The notes under the pieces are model-generated. The model worked only from the letters and a program-made list of their open reading frames with translations. It did not search any database and had not been told where the DNA came from. A stretch of DNA of 64,000 nucleotides from Roseivirga thermotolerans (GTDB taxonomy: Bacteria > Bacteroidota > Bacteroidia > Cytophagales > Cyclobacteriaceae). The translations under genes and the position numbers were made by a program. Numbering within the stretch: the first letter of the stretch is position 1; every line of letters begins with the position of its first letter. The DNA is taken from NCBI RefSeq assembly GCF_014653175.1, contig NZ_BNAG01000001.1, positions 310,001-374,000 of the forward strand, given 5' to 3'. This document shows, piece after piece, positions 27,000 to 35,988 of the stretch.

Positions 27000-28179
27000 G
27001 ATGAACAAAGCAAATATAGAAACCCTGCTGGCGCATGATTCCGAAAGAAACCCTAATGGGGCCGTTGTGCCTCCCATCTTTCAGAACTCACTTTTTACCT
27101 TCGAAAACTGGGATGCTATAGATGAAGCCTTTGACCACCGAATGGACAGCTTTATTTATACCCGAGGAAGAAACCCTACGGTAAAGTTGGTTGAAGAGAA
27201 GTTGGCTGCACTCTGTGGTGGAGAAAAAGCGCAGTTATTTCCTTCTGGAATGGCCGCCATTTCTGCCGCTATTTTACACTGCGTAAATGCAGGCGATCAC
27301 ATAGTGACCATAAAAAATCTGTATGGCCCGGCCAACAACTTCATATCTTCCTACCTCAAGCCCAAGTTCAATGTGGAGGTAACTTACGTTACCGGTAAAG
27401 AAGTCTCTGACTTTGAACATGCCATTCGGCCAAATACCCGATTAATATACCTGGAAAGTCCTTCTTCGGCCGTTTTTTCTCTACAAGACATTGAAGCGAT
27501 CGCCCAACTGGCGAAAGACAGGGGTATTAAAACCCTGATAGACAATACCTGGGCGAGCCCTATTTTTCAGAAACCGCTGGCTATGGGCATTGATTTGGAA
27601 ATGCATTCTTGCTCAAAATACATTGGCGGCCATAGCGATGTGGTGGCCGGATTGATTGTTGGAACCAAAGAAGATGTGGAGTCTATTTCGCTGAAGGAAT
27701 TTGAGTGGATTGGAGCCAAAATAGCTCCTTTCGAAGCCTGGCTGCTCCTGAGAAGCCTGAGAACATTACCTATTCGAATGAAACAGCATCAGGAAAATGC
27801 ACAGGCCGTGGCTCGTTTTCTGGAAAACCACCCTAAAGTTCAGTTGATTCGTTATCCCGGAGCCAATTCGTTCGATCAGAAAGAATTGGCCAAAAAACAA
27901 ATGACAGGCTTTACAGGGCTAATGAGCTTTCAGCTAAAAACCAATGATTTGGAAAAAATCAAAGCTTTTGTGAATAGCCTGAAATACTTTCATCTGGGAG
28001 TGAGCTGGGGCGGACACGAAAGCCTTATTTATGCTCCCGCCATTAGCTATCTGAAAGAGTTGAGCCCGGAGCAGTTTACAAGTCTGGGTATTTCGCTCGG
28101 AGACATGCGCATTTCGGTAGGCCTGGAGAATAAAGAGGATTTGATTGGAGATTTGGATAGGGCTCTTGAATTAGTTTAG
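26992..28179 (+). CDS. Cys/Met metabolism PLP-dependent enzyme (cystathionine gamma-synthase family)
   Basis: A fold-type I PLP enzyme of 395 residues from ATG 26992, which lies within the last codons of nhaC (ATG 27001 is an alternative). Motifs include PPIFQNSLFTF, YTRGRNPTVK, LFPSGMAAISAA, LIDNTWASP and the PLP lysine in SCSKYIGGHSDVV. The family includes cystathionine gamma-synthase, cystathionine gamma/beta-lyase and methionine gamma-lyase. The exact reaction cannot be chosen from motifs alone. Confidence 0.9.
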   Translation: MSEMNKANIETLLAHDSERNPNGAVVPPIFQNSLFTFENWDAIDEAFDHRMDSFIYTRGRNPTVKLVEEKLAALCGGEKAQLFPSGMAAISAAILHCVNAGDHIVTIKNLYGPANNFISSYLKPKFNVEVTYVTGKEVSDFEHAIRPNTRLIYLESPSSAVFSLQDIEAIAQLAKDRGIKTLIDNTWASPIFQKPLAMGIDLEMHSCSKYIGGHSDVVAGLIVGTKEDVESISLKEFEWIGAKIAPFEAWLLLRSLRTLPIRMKQHQENAQAVARFLENHPKVQLIRYPGANSFDQKELAKKQMTGFTGLMSFQLKTNDLEKIKAFVNSLKYFHLGVSWGGHESLIYAPAISYLKELSPEQFTSLGISLGDMRISVGLENKEDLIGDLDRALELV

Positions 28180-28182
28180 AAA

Positions 28183-28533
28183 ATGGAAAGGGTGAAAACC
28201 ATACCTCTCATACTTACCATTCTGGGTCTATTATTGGGCTGCTATCAAAAAGAAGAGCTAATCTTTGCCGCTAGTGATGAACTTCATTTTATTGGCCTGT
28301 ATAAAAAAGAAAATCGTTTCCGCATACTGTACAATGGCTTCAATACAGCTGTGGGTAGCTTCGTACTCAGAGGTGATTCAATCTTGCTCGATTATGACGA
28401 AAACCAGTTCAGGAACTTCAATGCGGGCGATCAACTAACAAAATTACTAGTCATTGATAGCCAGCTAAATAGGATACGCTCTGTGGACGAGCATCGAAAA
28501 TTCTGTGCTGAGATCTATCTGGATAATCGCTAA
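28183..28533 (+). CDS. Small lipoprotein of unknown function
   Basis: A 116-residue protein with a strong lipobox (LILTILGLLLGC near residue 22). The mature part is short and beta-rich with no known motif. It follows the PLP enzyme by three bases and is likely on the same transcript. Confidence 0.7.
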   Translation: MERVKTIPLILTILGLLLGCYQKEELIFAASDELHFIGLYKKENRFRILYNGFNTAVGSFVLRGDSILLDYDENQFRNFNAGDQLTKLLVIDSQLNRIRSVDEHRKFCAEIYLDNR

Positions 28534-28732
28534 AAATGAAGCTAACTCTATAAATTCCTGATCATCTCCTATTCGTAGATTAACGCTCTCAACCACTACA
28601 CAGCCAATATCCTGGACGGAGCAGAAGTGCTCTGCAAGAACATTATATCTCAACATTTACCATCATAGAAGCGATATGTACTCCCTCTTTCCCTGGATCT
28701 TCTAAAGAGAAAAAGCATCTACCAAAAGAAAA

Positions 28733-28758
28733 AGCCATCCCGATTGTTCGGAACGGCT
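28733..28758. terminator. Hairpin terminator of pentapeptide-repeat gene
   Basis: The imperfect hairpin AGCC-AT-CCCGA / TCGG-AAC-GGCT lies 24 bases after the minus-strand stop at 28782, with an A-rich stretch on its left that becomes a U-tract on the minus strand. Apart from this the 249-base gap 28533-28782 shows nothing further. Confidence 0.55.
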
Positions 28759-28781
28759 CTTCGCATTTCTATTTAGGCAAA

Positions 28782-29501
28782 CTAGTTGTCTAGTAAATAT
28801 CTGGAGAAACTTCGCCCATTTACTTCCGCATACTTGGTAATAATATCCCAGCGTACTTCCATATCCTTCACGTCCAGGTTGCCACGTACTTTGGTGTATT
28901 TCATATCGAGCGATCGCTCAAACCTGGCTGCATTAAAATTGGCTCCATCTCTAAACTTAGTATATTTAAACATAGCGTCTTCATCGAACACTGTTTTAGA
29001 AAAATCGGCTCTGTTCTCAAATTCCGCGTATTTAAAAGTGGTTTCTTCTTCAAAAGTAGAGCCGGCAAAAATAGCCTCACCTTCAAAATTGGAATACTTG
29101 AACATGGCATCACGGCTAAAAGTACAATTCTCAAAGCGCACATCTCTTTCAAAATCGGCCGTGAAGGTGTATTCCGTTCTTCTGTCGTGATAGTATGCAA
29201 TTACAGCGTCTTTGAATGTGCAGTTTACAAAAGACACCTTGCTCTCTATGGATTCGTTGACGGTGTTATCTCCGCCATCGCGCCACCATCGCCTTTTTGT
29301 TGGTAGTTCCGGTAGTTTTTCTTCCATAAACGTAAAGTCGAGCACACCTTCAATGGTGGCATTGGAGTAGCTCACATCTTCACCGCGTTTCAGGGCTTCC
29401 ATTATATCAGAAGCCTTTACTATGGTTTGGGCGTTGCCCTGAACCACCAGAAGTAAAGCAAATAAAGTAAGGGTAATAGTTTTGAGTTTGTTTGTTGACA
29501 T
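28782..29501 (-). CDS. Exported pentapeptide-repeat-like protein
   Basis: A 239-residue protein with a signal peptide (ending VVQGNAQ). From about residue 88 it has repeats with phenylalanine every five residues: CTFKDAVIAY, FENCTFSRDAMFKYSNFEGE, then AIFAGSTFEEETTFKYAEF and DFSKTVFDEDAMFKYTKF. This is the right-handed quadrilateral beta-helix of pentapeptide repeats with aromatic central positions. Function of such exported versions is unknown. It is monocistronic, bounded by hairpin repeat copy 3 upstream and a terminator downstream. Confidence 0.85.
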   Translation of the reverse strand: MSTNKLKTITLTLFALLLVVQGNAQTIVKASDIMEALKRGEDVSYSNATIEGVLDFTFMEEKLPELPTKRRWWRDGGDNTVNESIESKVSFVNCTFKDAVIAYYHDRRTEYTFTADFERDVRFENCTFSRDAMFKYSNFEGEAIFAGSTFEEETTFKYAEFENRADFSKTVFDEDAMFKYTKFRDGANFNAARFERSLDMKYTKVRGNLDVKDMEVRWDIITKYAEVNGRSFSRYLLDN

Positions 29502-29610
29502 GACCTTCGGGTTATAATGCTGTAGTTGTTAGACTTGCGAACTATGAAATCGTTACAAGTATTTCTAAGATGAACTTAAACCCGAAGGGGTTGCATGAAA
29601 ACAAAAAAAA

Positions 29611-29694
29611 TGTCTCGCAAACCCTGTTCACATCCTCCTGAGCCAACCTACACCAGGTAGGTTCAGTACGACATCAATTCTGGTTTACGAGACA
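29611..29694. repeat. Hairpin repeat copy 3 (terminator-like)
   Basis: Arms TGTCTCGCAAACC (29611-29623) and GGTTTACGAGACA (29682-29694) pair with one mismatch. The core includes a second hairpin AACCTAC (29645-29651) / GTAGGTT (29657-29663). An A8 run to the left gives a U-tract for minus-strand transcripts. It lies 22 bases after the DUF4920 gene stop. Confidence 0.7.
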
Positions 29695-29715
29695 GCTGTA
29701 CGGGGCTACTATTAT

Positions 29716-30231
29716 TTATTCAGAAGCGGCTTGCTCTCCTTTGTAAATAATTACACCATTGGCAACAAAAGAAAGTTCGTCTTTTGGTTCAGTAATCGCC
29801 AATATTTCTTCTTCCGGCTTGCCGGCATCAGCGGCATAATGCTTCAATGTTTCTACATCGGTTAGGGTGCGGGTAACAACTCCTTCAATCAGGGCATAGT
29901 TGCCCTCCATTCCCTCTTTTGGCACAAAGAAACCGTAATCTTTAAAGGTTACTCTCATTTCTTCTCCGTTGGGCAACACTAGGTTCATCCAGCAACCTTT
30001 CATGGCGCATGTGGCTGTAATTTCGCCTTTTACCTTCACCATCACCGAATCGGAAGTTTCCAGTTTGGCCATCATAGACTCCACAGAAATGGCTCCTTCT
30101 TCTGAGATTTCGGCACCGTAAGTCCCTACTACATCGGCCTTATCGGCTTTTACCTCTGTCTGCTCCGTTTTCTTATCGGCACAAGCCCAAACAGTGGCCA
30201 GCATTACTACAGCTAAAAATATCTTTTTCAT
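29716..30231 (-). CDS. DUF4920 lipoprotein
   Basis: A 171-residue lipoprotein (VWAC lipobox, Cys17). The core VMVKVKGEITATCAMKGCWM followed by MRVTFKDYGFFVPK is the DUF4920 signature, an OB-like fold with a Cys pair (CAMKGC) that may bind metal or form a disulfide. The C-terminal part is LSFVANGVIIY. Function unknown. A -7 element TAATTTTG (30256-30249 on the minus strand) is near the start. Confidence 0.88.
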   Translation of the reverse strand: MKKIFLAVVMLATVWACADKKTEQTEVKADKADVVGTYGAEISEEGAISVESMMAKLETSDSVMVKVKGEITATCAMKGCWMNLVLPNGEEMRVTFKDYGFFVPKEGMEGNYALIEGVVTRTLTDVETLKHYAADAGKPEEEILAITEPKDELSFVANGVIIYKGEQAASE

Positions 30232-30294
30232 GTTGTTTTAGTTTGTTTCAAAATTAACAAGTCATTCAATGCCAGACTAATAGGCAACGGCTAA

Positions 30295-30606
30295 TTATTT
30301 TTCCTTTTTCAATTCATCGATCACCTCTTTCAGATAATCAAGGGCCTCTTCCGGGCTTCTAAACCCACTGCCCGCTGCAAACATTTCGCCTTCTCCACGC
30401 ATGAGCCATTCAGCCGATATGCGCTGGCCGTCAAGTTCCAAGGACAACAACTTTTCCAATACCGGGCCACTGGGGTAGCTTAGTCTTCCCTTAGGGTTCA
30501 CCAAATTGAACATCACCGATGAGCTTACCTCCATGCGCTTGGCAAAAGCGCTTTCACTGTCGCCAAAAGCCTTAATTATTTCTGCTATTCTGGAATTGAT
30601 TGACAT
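30295..30606 (-). CDS. Small helix-turn-helix protein (phage-repressor-like)
   Basis: A 103-residue protein with an XRE/CI-like fold: MSINSRIAEIIKAFGDSESA, then FAKRMEVSSSVMFNLVNPKG as the HTH, then LSAEWLMRGEG-like ISAEWLMRGEGEMF. The last motif is typical of Bacteroidota phage-repressor-like regulators. The C-terminus is a short helix (EEALDYLKEVIDELKKEK). No phage genes are nearby. It is divergent from the WG-repeat gene and may regulate it. Confidence 0.82.
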   Translation of the reverse strand: MSINSRIAEIIKAFGDSESAFAKRMEVSSSVMFNLVNPKGRLSYPSGPVLEKLLSLELDGQRISAEWLMRGEGEMFAAGSGFRSPEEALDYLKEVIDELKKEK

Positions 30607-30689
30607 ACCTGAAGCAAAGAAAAACGTTTAAGCCTAAAATCCATGAATGCAAACACGACCAATAACGAGTCATATGCCAAAGGGTTTAT

Positions 30690-30697
30690 TATTTTTG
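30690..30697 (+). promoter_or_regulatory. Putative -7 element TATTTTTG
   Basis: TATTTTTG matches TAnnTTTG 16 bases before ATG 30714, implying a very short leader for the WG-repeat gene. Confidence 0.4.
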
Positions 30698-30713
30698 CTG
30701 CCGTGGTGTGCTT

Positions 30714-33365
30714 ATGAGAACTGAAAGCCCAAAACTATTTATATCTGCGCTGCTTCTGGCCGTTTCTTTTTGGAGTTTGGAAATTCCCAAAAGAGCCTTC
30801 CGATTTTATGAGAAAGGCGAGATAACCAAAGCCCTGGAAGCATTGGCTAAGTCGGTTGAAAAAGACAGCCTTAACCCAGCCGCCTATTTCCTATATGCTC
30901 AGATTTATAGCCAACCAAACCTGGAACACTATGATACGGACAAAGCCTATGACCAGGTGAACAGATCCATCAGGCAATTCAAAACCATTAAAAACCCTAA
31001 AGACCTGGAAAGTCTGACCGATGTAATGGTGGATTCGGCAAGGCTTGAACAGCTCAAAGACAGAATTGACAGCCTGAAATTTGAAGAGGTAAAAGGTGTA
31101 CATACTATAGAAAACTACAACGCCTTTATTGCTCGCCACAACGATGCTTCGCAAGTAACACAGGCCATAGATTTGCGCAACTCCATTGCCTTTTCTAAAG
31201 CCAGCTCGGAGCATTCATGGCAAGCCTATAAGGAGTTTATGGAGCAATATCCGAAAGCCAAAGAATATGCCAGAGCCGACTCGTTATACCGGCTGCTCAT
31301 TTTTAAGGAGCGCACCACCGATGGCAAGCTGGCTTCTTACAAAACTTTTCTGGAAGAATTCCCCGACACCCCTTACTTGGACAGTATTGTTTATGAAATC
31401 TTCCGAATAAGTACTGCCACTAACCGCCTCGATGACTATGCTGCTTTCTTTAGAGAGTACCCCTCAGAAGAGTTGCTGGCTATAGCCTATAAGCGCATGT
31501 ATCATACGTATAAACAAAAGTTTGGCACTGACGACTTTCTGGATTTCTACCCCTCGCCATTGTGGGGAGATTCAATCAGGCAAATTCAGCTATTGGAAAA
31601 GGGCTATTGGATACCCAAACTCACGGAAAACACCATAGAATTTCTAAATGCTCAAGGGCAATCTCAGTTAAAAACCCTGTACACAGATATTCCGCAGCGT
31701 TGTCTTTGTGAACCCATAACTACCGATTTTGTGATTGGGCAATACAACGGCAGCGGGGCCATTATTGCGCGAAATGGAAAACTGCTTTATTCAGGCAACA
31801 TTAGCGATGCCAAAGATGCCGGCTATGGCTTTATAGTGCTCTATGGCGATGAAGGGCAAACCCTCCTGCACAAGTCGGGGCAATTAATCATTGACCAGCC
31901 CAAAGAAGAAATTGCGGTTTTAAACGAGTCATTCATTCGTACCCAAAGCGAAGGTCTGTACGGACTCACAAGCATTAATGCACTCAGTTATCTACCTCAT
32001 GCTTACACACGAATAGACACCCTGGCAAGTCTTATTCTGTTAGAAAAAGATGGACGCATGGCCTTGGTGGCCCCGGAAGTACTGCACCCCGCTCTTGATG
32101 GCGAAACACCTTCTATTGAAATGGCTTATGATGAAGTTGAACTGCTGGAGAATGGCCGCATTTGGGTAAGCAGCAAAGGACAAGAAGCCATATTAGACGA
32201 ACGCCTAAGGGTCATTATTCCTTTTGGTAATTATGAAATATATGACGAACCCTATGGCTGGAAACTGGTAAGCTCCAAAGGTATTCGTGTATTGCACGAC
32301 CGATACCCTCAATTGGCTACTCAGGAATTGCAGCAGGTAAAAGAAAGTGAACAATGGCTGGCTACGAAGCTCAACAACCAATGGGCTCTCTACGATCAGG
32401 TTGGCGATCTGCCCCCTATGACCAACCTGGACTCCCTTCAGCTTTTAGGCCAAAACATGGCACTTATATGGCAGGGAAACAAAAATTGGGCTCAGTTTAA
32501 AAATGGAAAACGCATAGCTCTTGAAAAAGGCTGGGAACCAAAGCTACTTATACCACAAACTTATATTAAAACTGGAGATCCGGCTGTGAACGACTTCTTT
32601 ATGCTCTCCAACGAAAAGAAGTATCGGAAAATATATAATCAGTTCGGCAGAGAAATTCTCTCCTCAACTTTTAATGAAGTAACGGCACTTGGCCCTAACC
32701 TCATCCGCCTGCAAAAAAGAAATGCCGCACTAGCCGATAGCACCGGCCACTACCTGCTCAATTTTGTGTACGATGGCATTGGCTCTAACGAAAGTGGCTA
32801 TGTAAGCCTCTTAGACAAAGGAAAGTTTGGTGTTATTAACCCTACCAGAGGAATTAACATTGGCCCCAAGTTCGATAAGTTGCTCGAGCCATATTCGGAT
32901 ACTGTATTGGTGGCCACTCAGGGACGGTACAAAGGCTTTGTAAACAAAGAAGGCAAAGCCCTCACTGCCTTTGAGTTCGATGAGGTAACTTACTTCAACG
33001 ATTCCATTGCCCTGGTAAGAATAGAAAACGAGTGGATGTTGGAAAACATCAGGAATGAAGACCTGCTCTACGAACAGATCGAATCGTTCGAAATCATCGA
33101 TGTGGGCGAAGAAGATAAAACCCTTTTTATAACCACCGTAAACGGGCAAGGTATTTATAGTGAAAGCATGGGCGAAGTAATTCAGCCCACCTACACCTTT
33201 ATACGCCTTCTGGGAACTCCGGCCAACCCCGTTTATTTTGCTGTTAAATTGGTGAAGGAAGCCAACATTTATGTAGTTATATACTACGACAAAAAGGGTA
33301 ATAAACTCTTTACACAAAGTTTCCGCCAAGAGGAATATTATAAAATAGCTTGTCCTACAAATTAA
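30714..33365 (+). CDS. Large TPR plus WG-repeat protein
   Basis: An 883-residue protein with start at ATG 30714 (an upstream GTG at 30708 is in frame). The N-terminal hydrophobic segment is followed by TPR-like helices (about 25-260; GEITKALEALAKSVEKD, then SLNPAAYFLYAQIY). From about 280 to the end it has WG-type beta repeats: GYGFIVLYGDEGQTLLHKSG, KGQEAILDERLRVIIPFGNY, KFGVINPTRGINIGPKFD and YKGFVNKEGKALTAFEFDEV. WG repeats build beta-propeller-like or barrel structures used for protein binding. It precedes pafA by six bases. The function is unknown and it is probably surface or periplasmic. Confidence 0.85.
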   Translation: MRTESPKLFISALLLAVSFWSLEIPKRAFRFYEKGEITKALEALAKSVEKDSLNPAAYFLYAQIYSQPNLEHYDTDKAYDQVNRSIRQFKTIKNPKDLESLTDVMVDSARLEQLKDRIDSLKFEEVKGVHTIENYNAFIARHNDASQVTQAIDLRNSIAFSKASSEHSWQAYKEFMEQYPKAKEYARADSLYRLLIFKERTTDGKLASYKTFLEEFPDTPYLDSIVYEIFRISTATNRLDDYAAFFREYPSEELLAIAYKRMYHTYKQKFGTDDFLDFYPSPLWGDSIRQIQLLEKGYWIPKLTENTIEFLNAQGQSQLKTLYTDIPQRCLCEPITTDFVIGQYNGSGAIIARNGKLLYSGNISDAKDAGYGFIVLYGDEGQTLLHKSGQLIIDQPKEEIAVLNESFIRTQSEGLYGLTSINALSYLPHAYTRIDTLASLILLEKDGRMALVAPEVLHPALDGETPSIEMAYDEVELLENGRIWVSSKGQEAILDERLRVIIPFGNYEIYDEPYGWKLVSSKGIRVLHDRYPQLATQELQQVKESEQWLATKLNNQWALYDQVGDLPPMTNLDSLQLLGQNMALIWQGNKNWAQFKNGKRIALEKGWEPKLLIPQTYIKTGDPAVNDFFMLSNEKKYRKIYNQFGREILSSTFNEVTALGPNLIRLQKRNAALADSTGHYLLNFVYDGIGSNESGYVSLLDKGKFGVINPTRGINIGPKFDKLLEPYSDTVLVATQGRYKGFVNKEGKALTAFEFDEVTYFNDSIALVRIENEWMLENIRNEDLLYEQIESFEIIDVGEEDKTLFITTVNGQGIYSESMGEVIQPTYTFIRLLGTPANPVYFAVKLVKEANIYVVIYYDKKGNKLFTQSFRQEEYYKIACPTN

Positions 33366-33371
33366 TACTTC

Positions 33372-34991
33372 ATGAAAAAAATTACGCTGAGCCTTCTATG
33401 CTGCCTTTCATTGGCTACACTTAAAGCACAAAACACCAATCCCAAACTTGTGGTGGGCATTGTGGTAGATCAAATGAAGCAAGAGTACCTATGGCGGTTT
33501 GAAAACGATTTTGGTACCGGAGGTTTTAAGCGACTGATGCACGAAGGCTTTATGGCCAAAAACGCACATTACAACTATGCCACTACCAGCACCGGACCAG
33601 GGCATGCTTCAATCTATACGGGCACCACTCCATCAATACACGGCATTGTAAACAACAGTTGGTATAGCCGCCTGTTAAAGCGAGGAGTATACTGTGCTGA
33701 AGATACCACGGCCAATGCCGTTGGCGGTAGTGTAAGAAACGGACGCATTTCACCAGCCAACCTTTATAGTTCAACCATTACCGATGAACTCAAAATGTTC
33801 ACCCAGCAACAAGCCAAAGTAGTGGCCATGTCTATTAAAGACCGAGGTTCGGCTCTTCCGGGAGGCCATCTTTCCGATGGCTCGTACTGGTACGATAGCC
33901 AAACCGGCAACTTTATGACATCTACCTACTACATGAAAACCCTCCCTGAATGGGTAAGCCAATTCAACGATCGAAAATTGGCCGATGAATACCTCAACAA
34001 CACATGGGCTTTGTTTCTCCCCGAAGAAAACTACACTGAGAGTGGAGAAGATAATTCTAAATACGAAGGTGGCTTTCGAGGCAAGGAAAACCCTACTTTT
34101 CCGTATCATCTGGCACAACTTCGCGAACAAAACGGAAACTTTGGCATGCTGCCAAGCACCCCCTGGGGAAACACCATACTCACCGAGCTGGCTCTGGCTT
34201 CTTTGGAAGGCGAAAGCCTCGGAGAAGATGAAGCCACTGACTTTTTGGCCATAAGCTACTCGAGTACCGATTACATTGGCCATAACTTTGGCCCACAATC
34301 CAAAGAAGTGCAAGACACTTATGTTCGTCTGGATCGGGAAATTGAGCGTTTGCTGAACAAACTCGATGAAAAGTTAGGCAAAGGCAACTATGTGGTTTTT
34401 CTTTCGGCTGACCATGCCGTGGCAGAAAACTCTATCCGAATGAAAGATCTGGGCTTCCGGGCAGACAATTTTGGCAGCCGTAACTTCTCAGAGTACCTTT
34501 CCCAAGCTATGAACGAGCGTTTTGGAGAAGCGGAGTGGTTCGAGAATACAGGAATGGACATCTTTTTCAACCATTCCACCCTAAAGACCAAAGGTGTAGA
34601 CTTGTATGAAGCGCAACTTTTTGTTGCTCAACACGCCATGCAATTTCCAGGTATATACCTGGCTGTTCCGGGCATAGACCTTACTCGCAATAGCTATGAG
34701 AGCCATGTGCAATCATTGATTCAGAATGCCTATCACCCCAAAGAAAGTGGCGATGTAAAAATGGTGATGGAACCTGCCTGGCAATGGGGAGGTGCCAAAG
34801 GTACAGGTCATGGCAACCCATGGGCATACGACACACACATCCCCATAATGTTCTATGGTTGGGGCATTGAGCCCGGTACATCCGTTAGGCCTATACACAT
34901 TACCGATATTGCGCCCACCATCAGTATGCTACTCAACATACGAATGCCTAGCGGCACCACTGGGCAACCCATAAGTGAAGCCTTAAAATAA
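33372..34991 (+). CDS. pafA: PafA-type alkaline phosphatase, exported
   Basis: A 539-residue exported enzyme (signal ending TLKAQ). Metal and catalytic residues follow the alkaline phosphatase superfamily: GIVVDQM (Asp33), nucleophile region TTSTGPGHASIYTG with the threonine before GPGH (Thr74), GIVNNSW (Asn), and SIKDRGSALPGG, which carries the Lys and Arg that distinguish PafA from nucleotide pyrophosphatases. DYIGHNFGP and LSADHAVAE provide further metal ligands. It hydrolyses phosphomonoesters in the periplasm for phosphate supply. It lies between the WG-repeat gene and a small exported protein gene with gaps of six and five bases. Confidence 0.93.
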   Translation: MKKITLSLLCCLSLATLKAQNTNPKLVVGIVVDQMKQEYLWRFENDFGTGGFKRLMHEGFMAKNAHYNYATTSTGPGHASIYTGTTPSIHGIVNNSWYSRLLKRGVYCAEDTTANAVGGSVRNGRISPANLYSSTITDELKMFTQQQAKVVAMSIKDRGSALPGGHLSDGSYWYDSQTGNFMTSTYYMKTLPEWVSQFNDRKLADEYLNNTWALFLPEENYTESGEDNSKYEGGFRGKENPTFPYHLAQLREQNGNFGMLPSTPWGNTILTELALASLEGESLGEDEATDFLAISYSSTDYIGHNFGPQSKEVQDTYVRLDREIERLLNKLDEKLGKGNYVVFLSADHAVAENSIRMKDLGFRADNFGSRNFSEYLSQAMNERFGEAEWFENTGMDIFFNHSTLKTKGVDLYEAQLFVAQHAMQFPGIYLAVPGIDLTRNSYESHVQSLIQNAYHPKESGDVKMVMEPAWQWGGAKGTGHGNPWAYDTHIPIMFYGWGIEPGTSVRPIHITDIAPTISMLLNIRMPSGTTGQPISEALK

Positions 34992-34996
34992 ACAGC

Positions 34997-35599
34997 ATGA
35001 AAAGACTTGTACTGATTGCCGTATTTAGCTGCAGTCTATGTTTCACAAATGGCTGGGCACAAAGTAAAGCCCGGGTAAAAGAGGCAAAGAAAGAATTTAA
35101 AGAGTACTTGCAGCTTATTGGAGAGTCGGACTGGGACGCTGTTATGGATAGAATTTACCCACAGCTGTTTACAGTGCTTCCAAAAGAAGCTATGACAAGC
35201 GCCTTCGAAGCCATTTCGTCCATGGGCTTTAAGATTCAGTTCGACAAAATGAAGGCGTTTGAAATAACCCATCTTGGTCTTGAGGAAAATGGCGATCGAA
35301 GTACTGAAGTTTACTTTGGCACCTACAAGGCCAACATACAGGTATACTTTCAGCAAGACATGTACTCTACTGAAGACTTTCCTACCCTTAAGGCGGTATT
35401 TGCTGCTAACCCAAAATACAAGTCGGTAGAATTTGTAGAAAAGGGCAGGTATTTCAAGATAGAATCAGAAAGTCATCTATTAAGCCTCTATACGAATAAC
35501 CGGTGGTATTTTTTAGAGTTAGATACGAAGCAGCTACCACTACTGAAGCAACTGCTTTCTGCTCCGATTTATAGCACAATCGAAGCGACTCTTAAGTAA
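34997..35599 (+). CDS. Small exported protein, paralogue of the 42538 protein
   Basis: A 200-residue exported protein (signal ending NGWAQ). It shares with the protein at 42538-43131 a pattern of W/YxxVxDxxYPxxFxxxxKxxM, then AFEAISSMGFKIQFDKMKAF (compare VFELLEQSGIELKFKNMEVL) and a C-terminal strand NRWYFLELD (compare NKWLFLIYD). The fold may be NTF2-like or cystatin-like. Function unknown. It is the third gene of a run with the WG-repeat protein and pafA. Confidence 0.78.
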   Translation: MKRLVLIAVFSCSLCFTNGWAQSKARVKEAKKEFKEYLQLIGESDWDAVMDRIYPQLFTVLPKEAMTSAFEAISSMGFKIQFDKMKAFEITHLGLEENGDRSTEVYFGTYKANIQVYFQQDMYSTEDFPTLKAVFAANPKYKSVEFVEKGRYFKIESESHLLSLYTNNRWYFLELDTKQLPLLKQLLSAPIYSTIEATLK

Positions 35600-35657
35600 G
35601 CGGTGTGGTTCAAAAGCATTTTTTCTACAATCTATTTTCAGTATTCAGTTCAACCAC

Positions 35658-35665
35658 TATATTTG
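35658..35665 (+). promoter_or_regulatory. -7 promoter element TATATTTG of the tRNA-Ala locus
   Basis: TATATTTG is a perfect TAnnTTTG and lies ten bases before the broken copy of the tRNA 5' end at 35676. This is probably the native tRNA-Ala promoter, now separated from the intact tRNA by about 300 bases. Confidence 0.55.
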
Positions 35666-35675
35666 CGTTCCGTTT

Positions 35676-35739
35676 GGGGGTTTAGCTCAGCTGGCTACCC
35701 GCCCGAGACGTAACGCTCGGTACGGACGGGGAGCGCTAC
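35676..35739 (+). pseudogene. Broken 5' fragment of tRNA-Ala with hairpin insertion
   Basis: Bases 35676-35697 repeat the first 22 nt of the intact tRNA-Ala (35979-36000) exactly. They are followed by a 33-nt hairpin-forming insertion (35698-35730; CCCG-CCGAG arm, CTCGG/GGACGGG arm) and then GAGCGCTAC (35731-35739), which continues the tRNA sequence (36001-36009). The tRNA similarity then stops. The fragment therefore covers the acceptor 5' strand and D-arm only and cannot form a tRNA. Confidence 0.8.
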
Positions 35740-35978
35740 TACGAGAGAATGTACGTTTACATACTCAAAAGTAAAAAAGATCAATCCCAATATGTGGGAA
35801 TGAGCCAAGAGCCCGAAAGACGGCTCCAAAAAGAACATAATGCAGGAAAGGTAAAGTCGACCAAATCAAAAATGCCATGGGAGATTGTTTACACCGAGTA
35901 CTACCATACAATAGCCGAAGCTCGTCAGCGAGAAAAGTACCTTAAAAGTGCTGCTGGCAGAAGGTTTCGCAAATCATT
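35676..35978 (+). mobile_element. GIY-YIG element inserted in tRNA-Ala
   Basis: The 303-base unit from the broken tRNA head to the base before the intact tRNA is bounded by direct repeats of the tRNA 5' end (22 nt exact; 31 nt if the hairpin insertion is skipped). It carries a single nuclease gene. Duplicated target plus endonuclease is the expected footprint of a homing-type element that restores a functional tRNA on insertion. Confidence 0.6.
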
Positions 35979-35988
35979 GGGGGTTTAG
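35749..35988 (+). CDS. GIY-YIG nuclease, stop codon inside tRNA-Ala
   Basis: A 79-residue single-domain GIY-YIG nuclease. MYVYILKSKKDQSQYVGMS holds the YxxxL/YVG variant of the GIY-YIG core, the Arg of EPERRLQKEHN and the Glu of IAEARQREKYLKS complete the active site, and AGRRFRKSLGV is the usual end of the UPF0213/URI-like group. The TAG stop (35986-35988) consists of nucleotides 8-10 of the intact tRNA, so gene and tRNA overlap by ten bases. GAGAGA just before ATG could serve as ribosome binding site. Confidence 0.9.
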   Translation: MYVYILKSKKDQSQYVGMSQEPERRLQKEHNAGKVKSTKSKMPWEIVYTEYYHTIAEARQREKYLKSAAGRRFRKSLGV

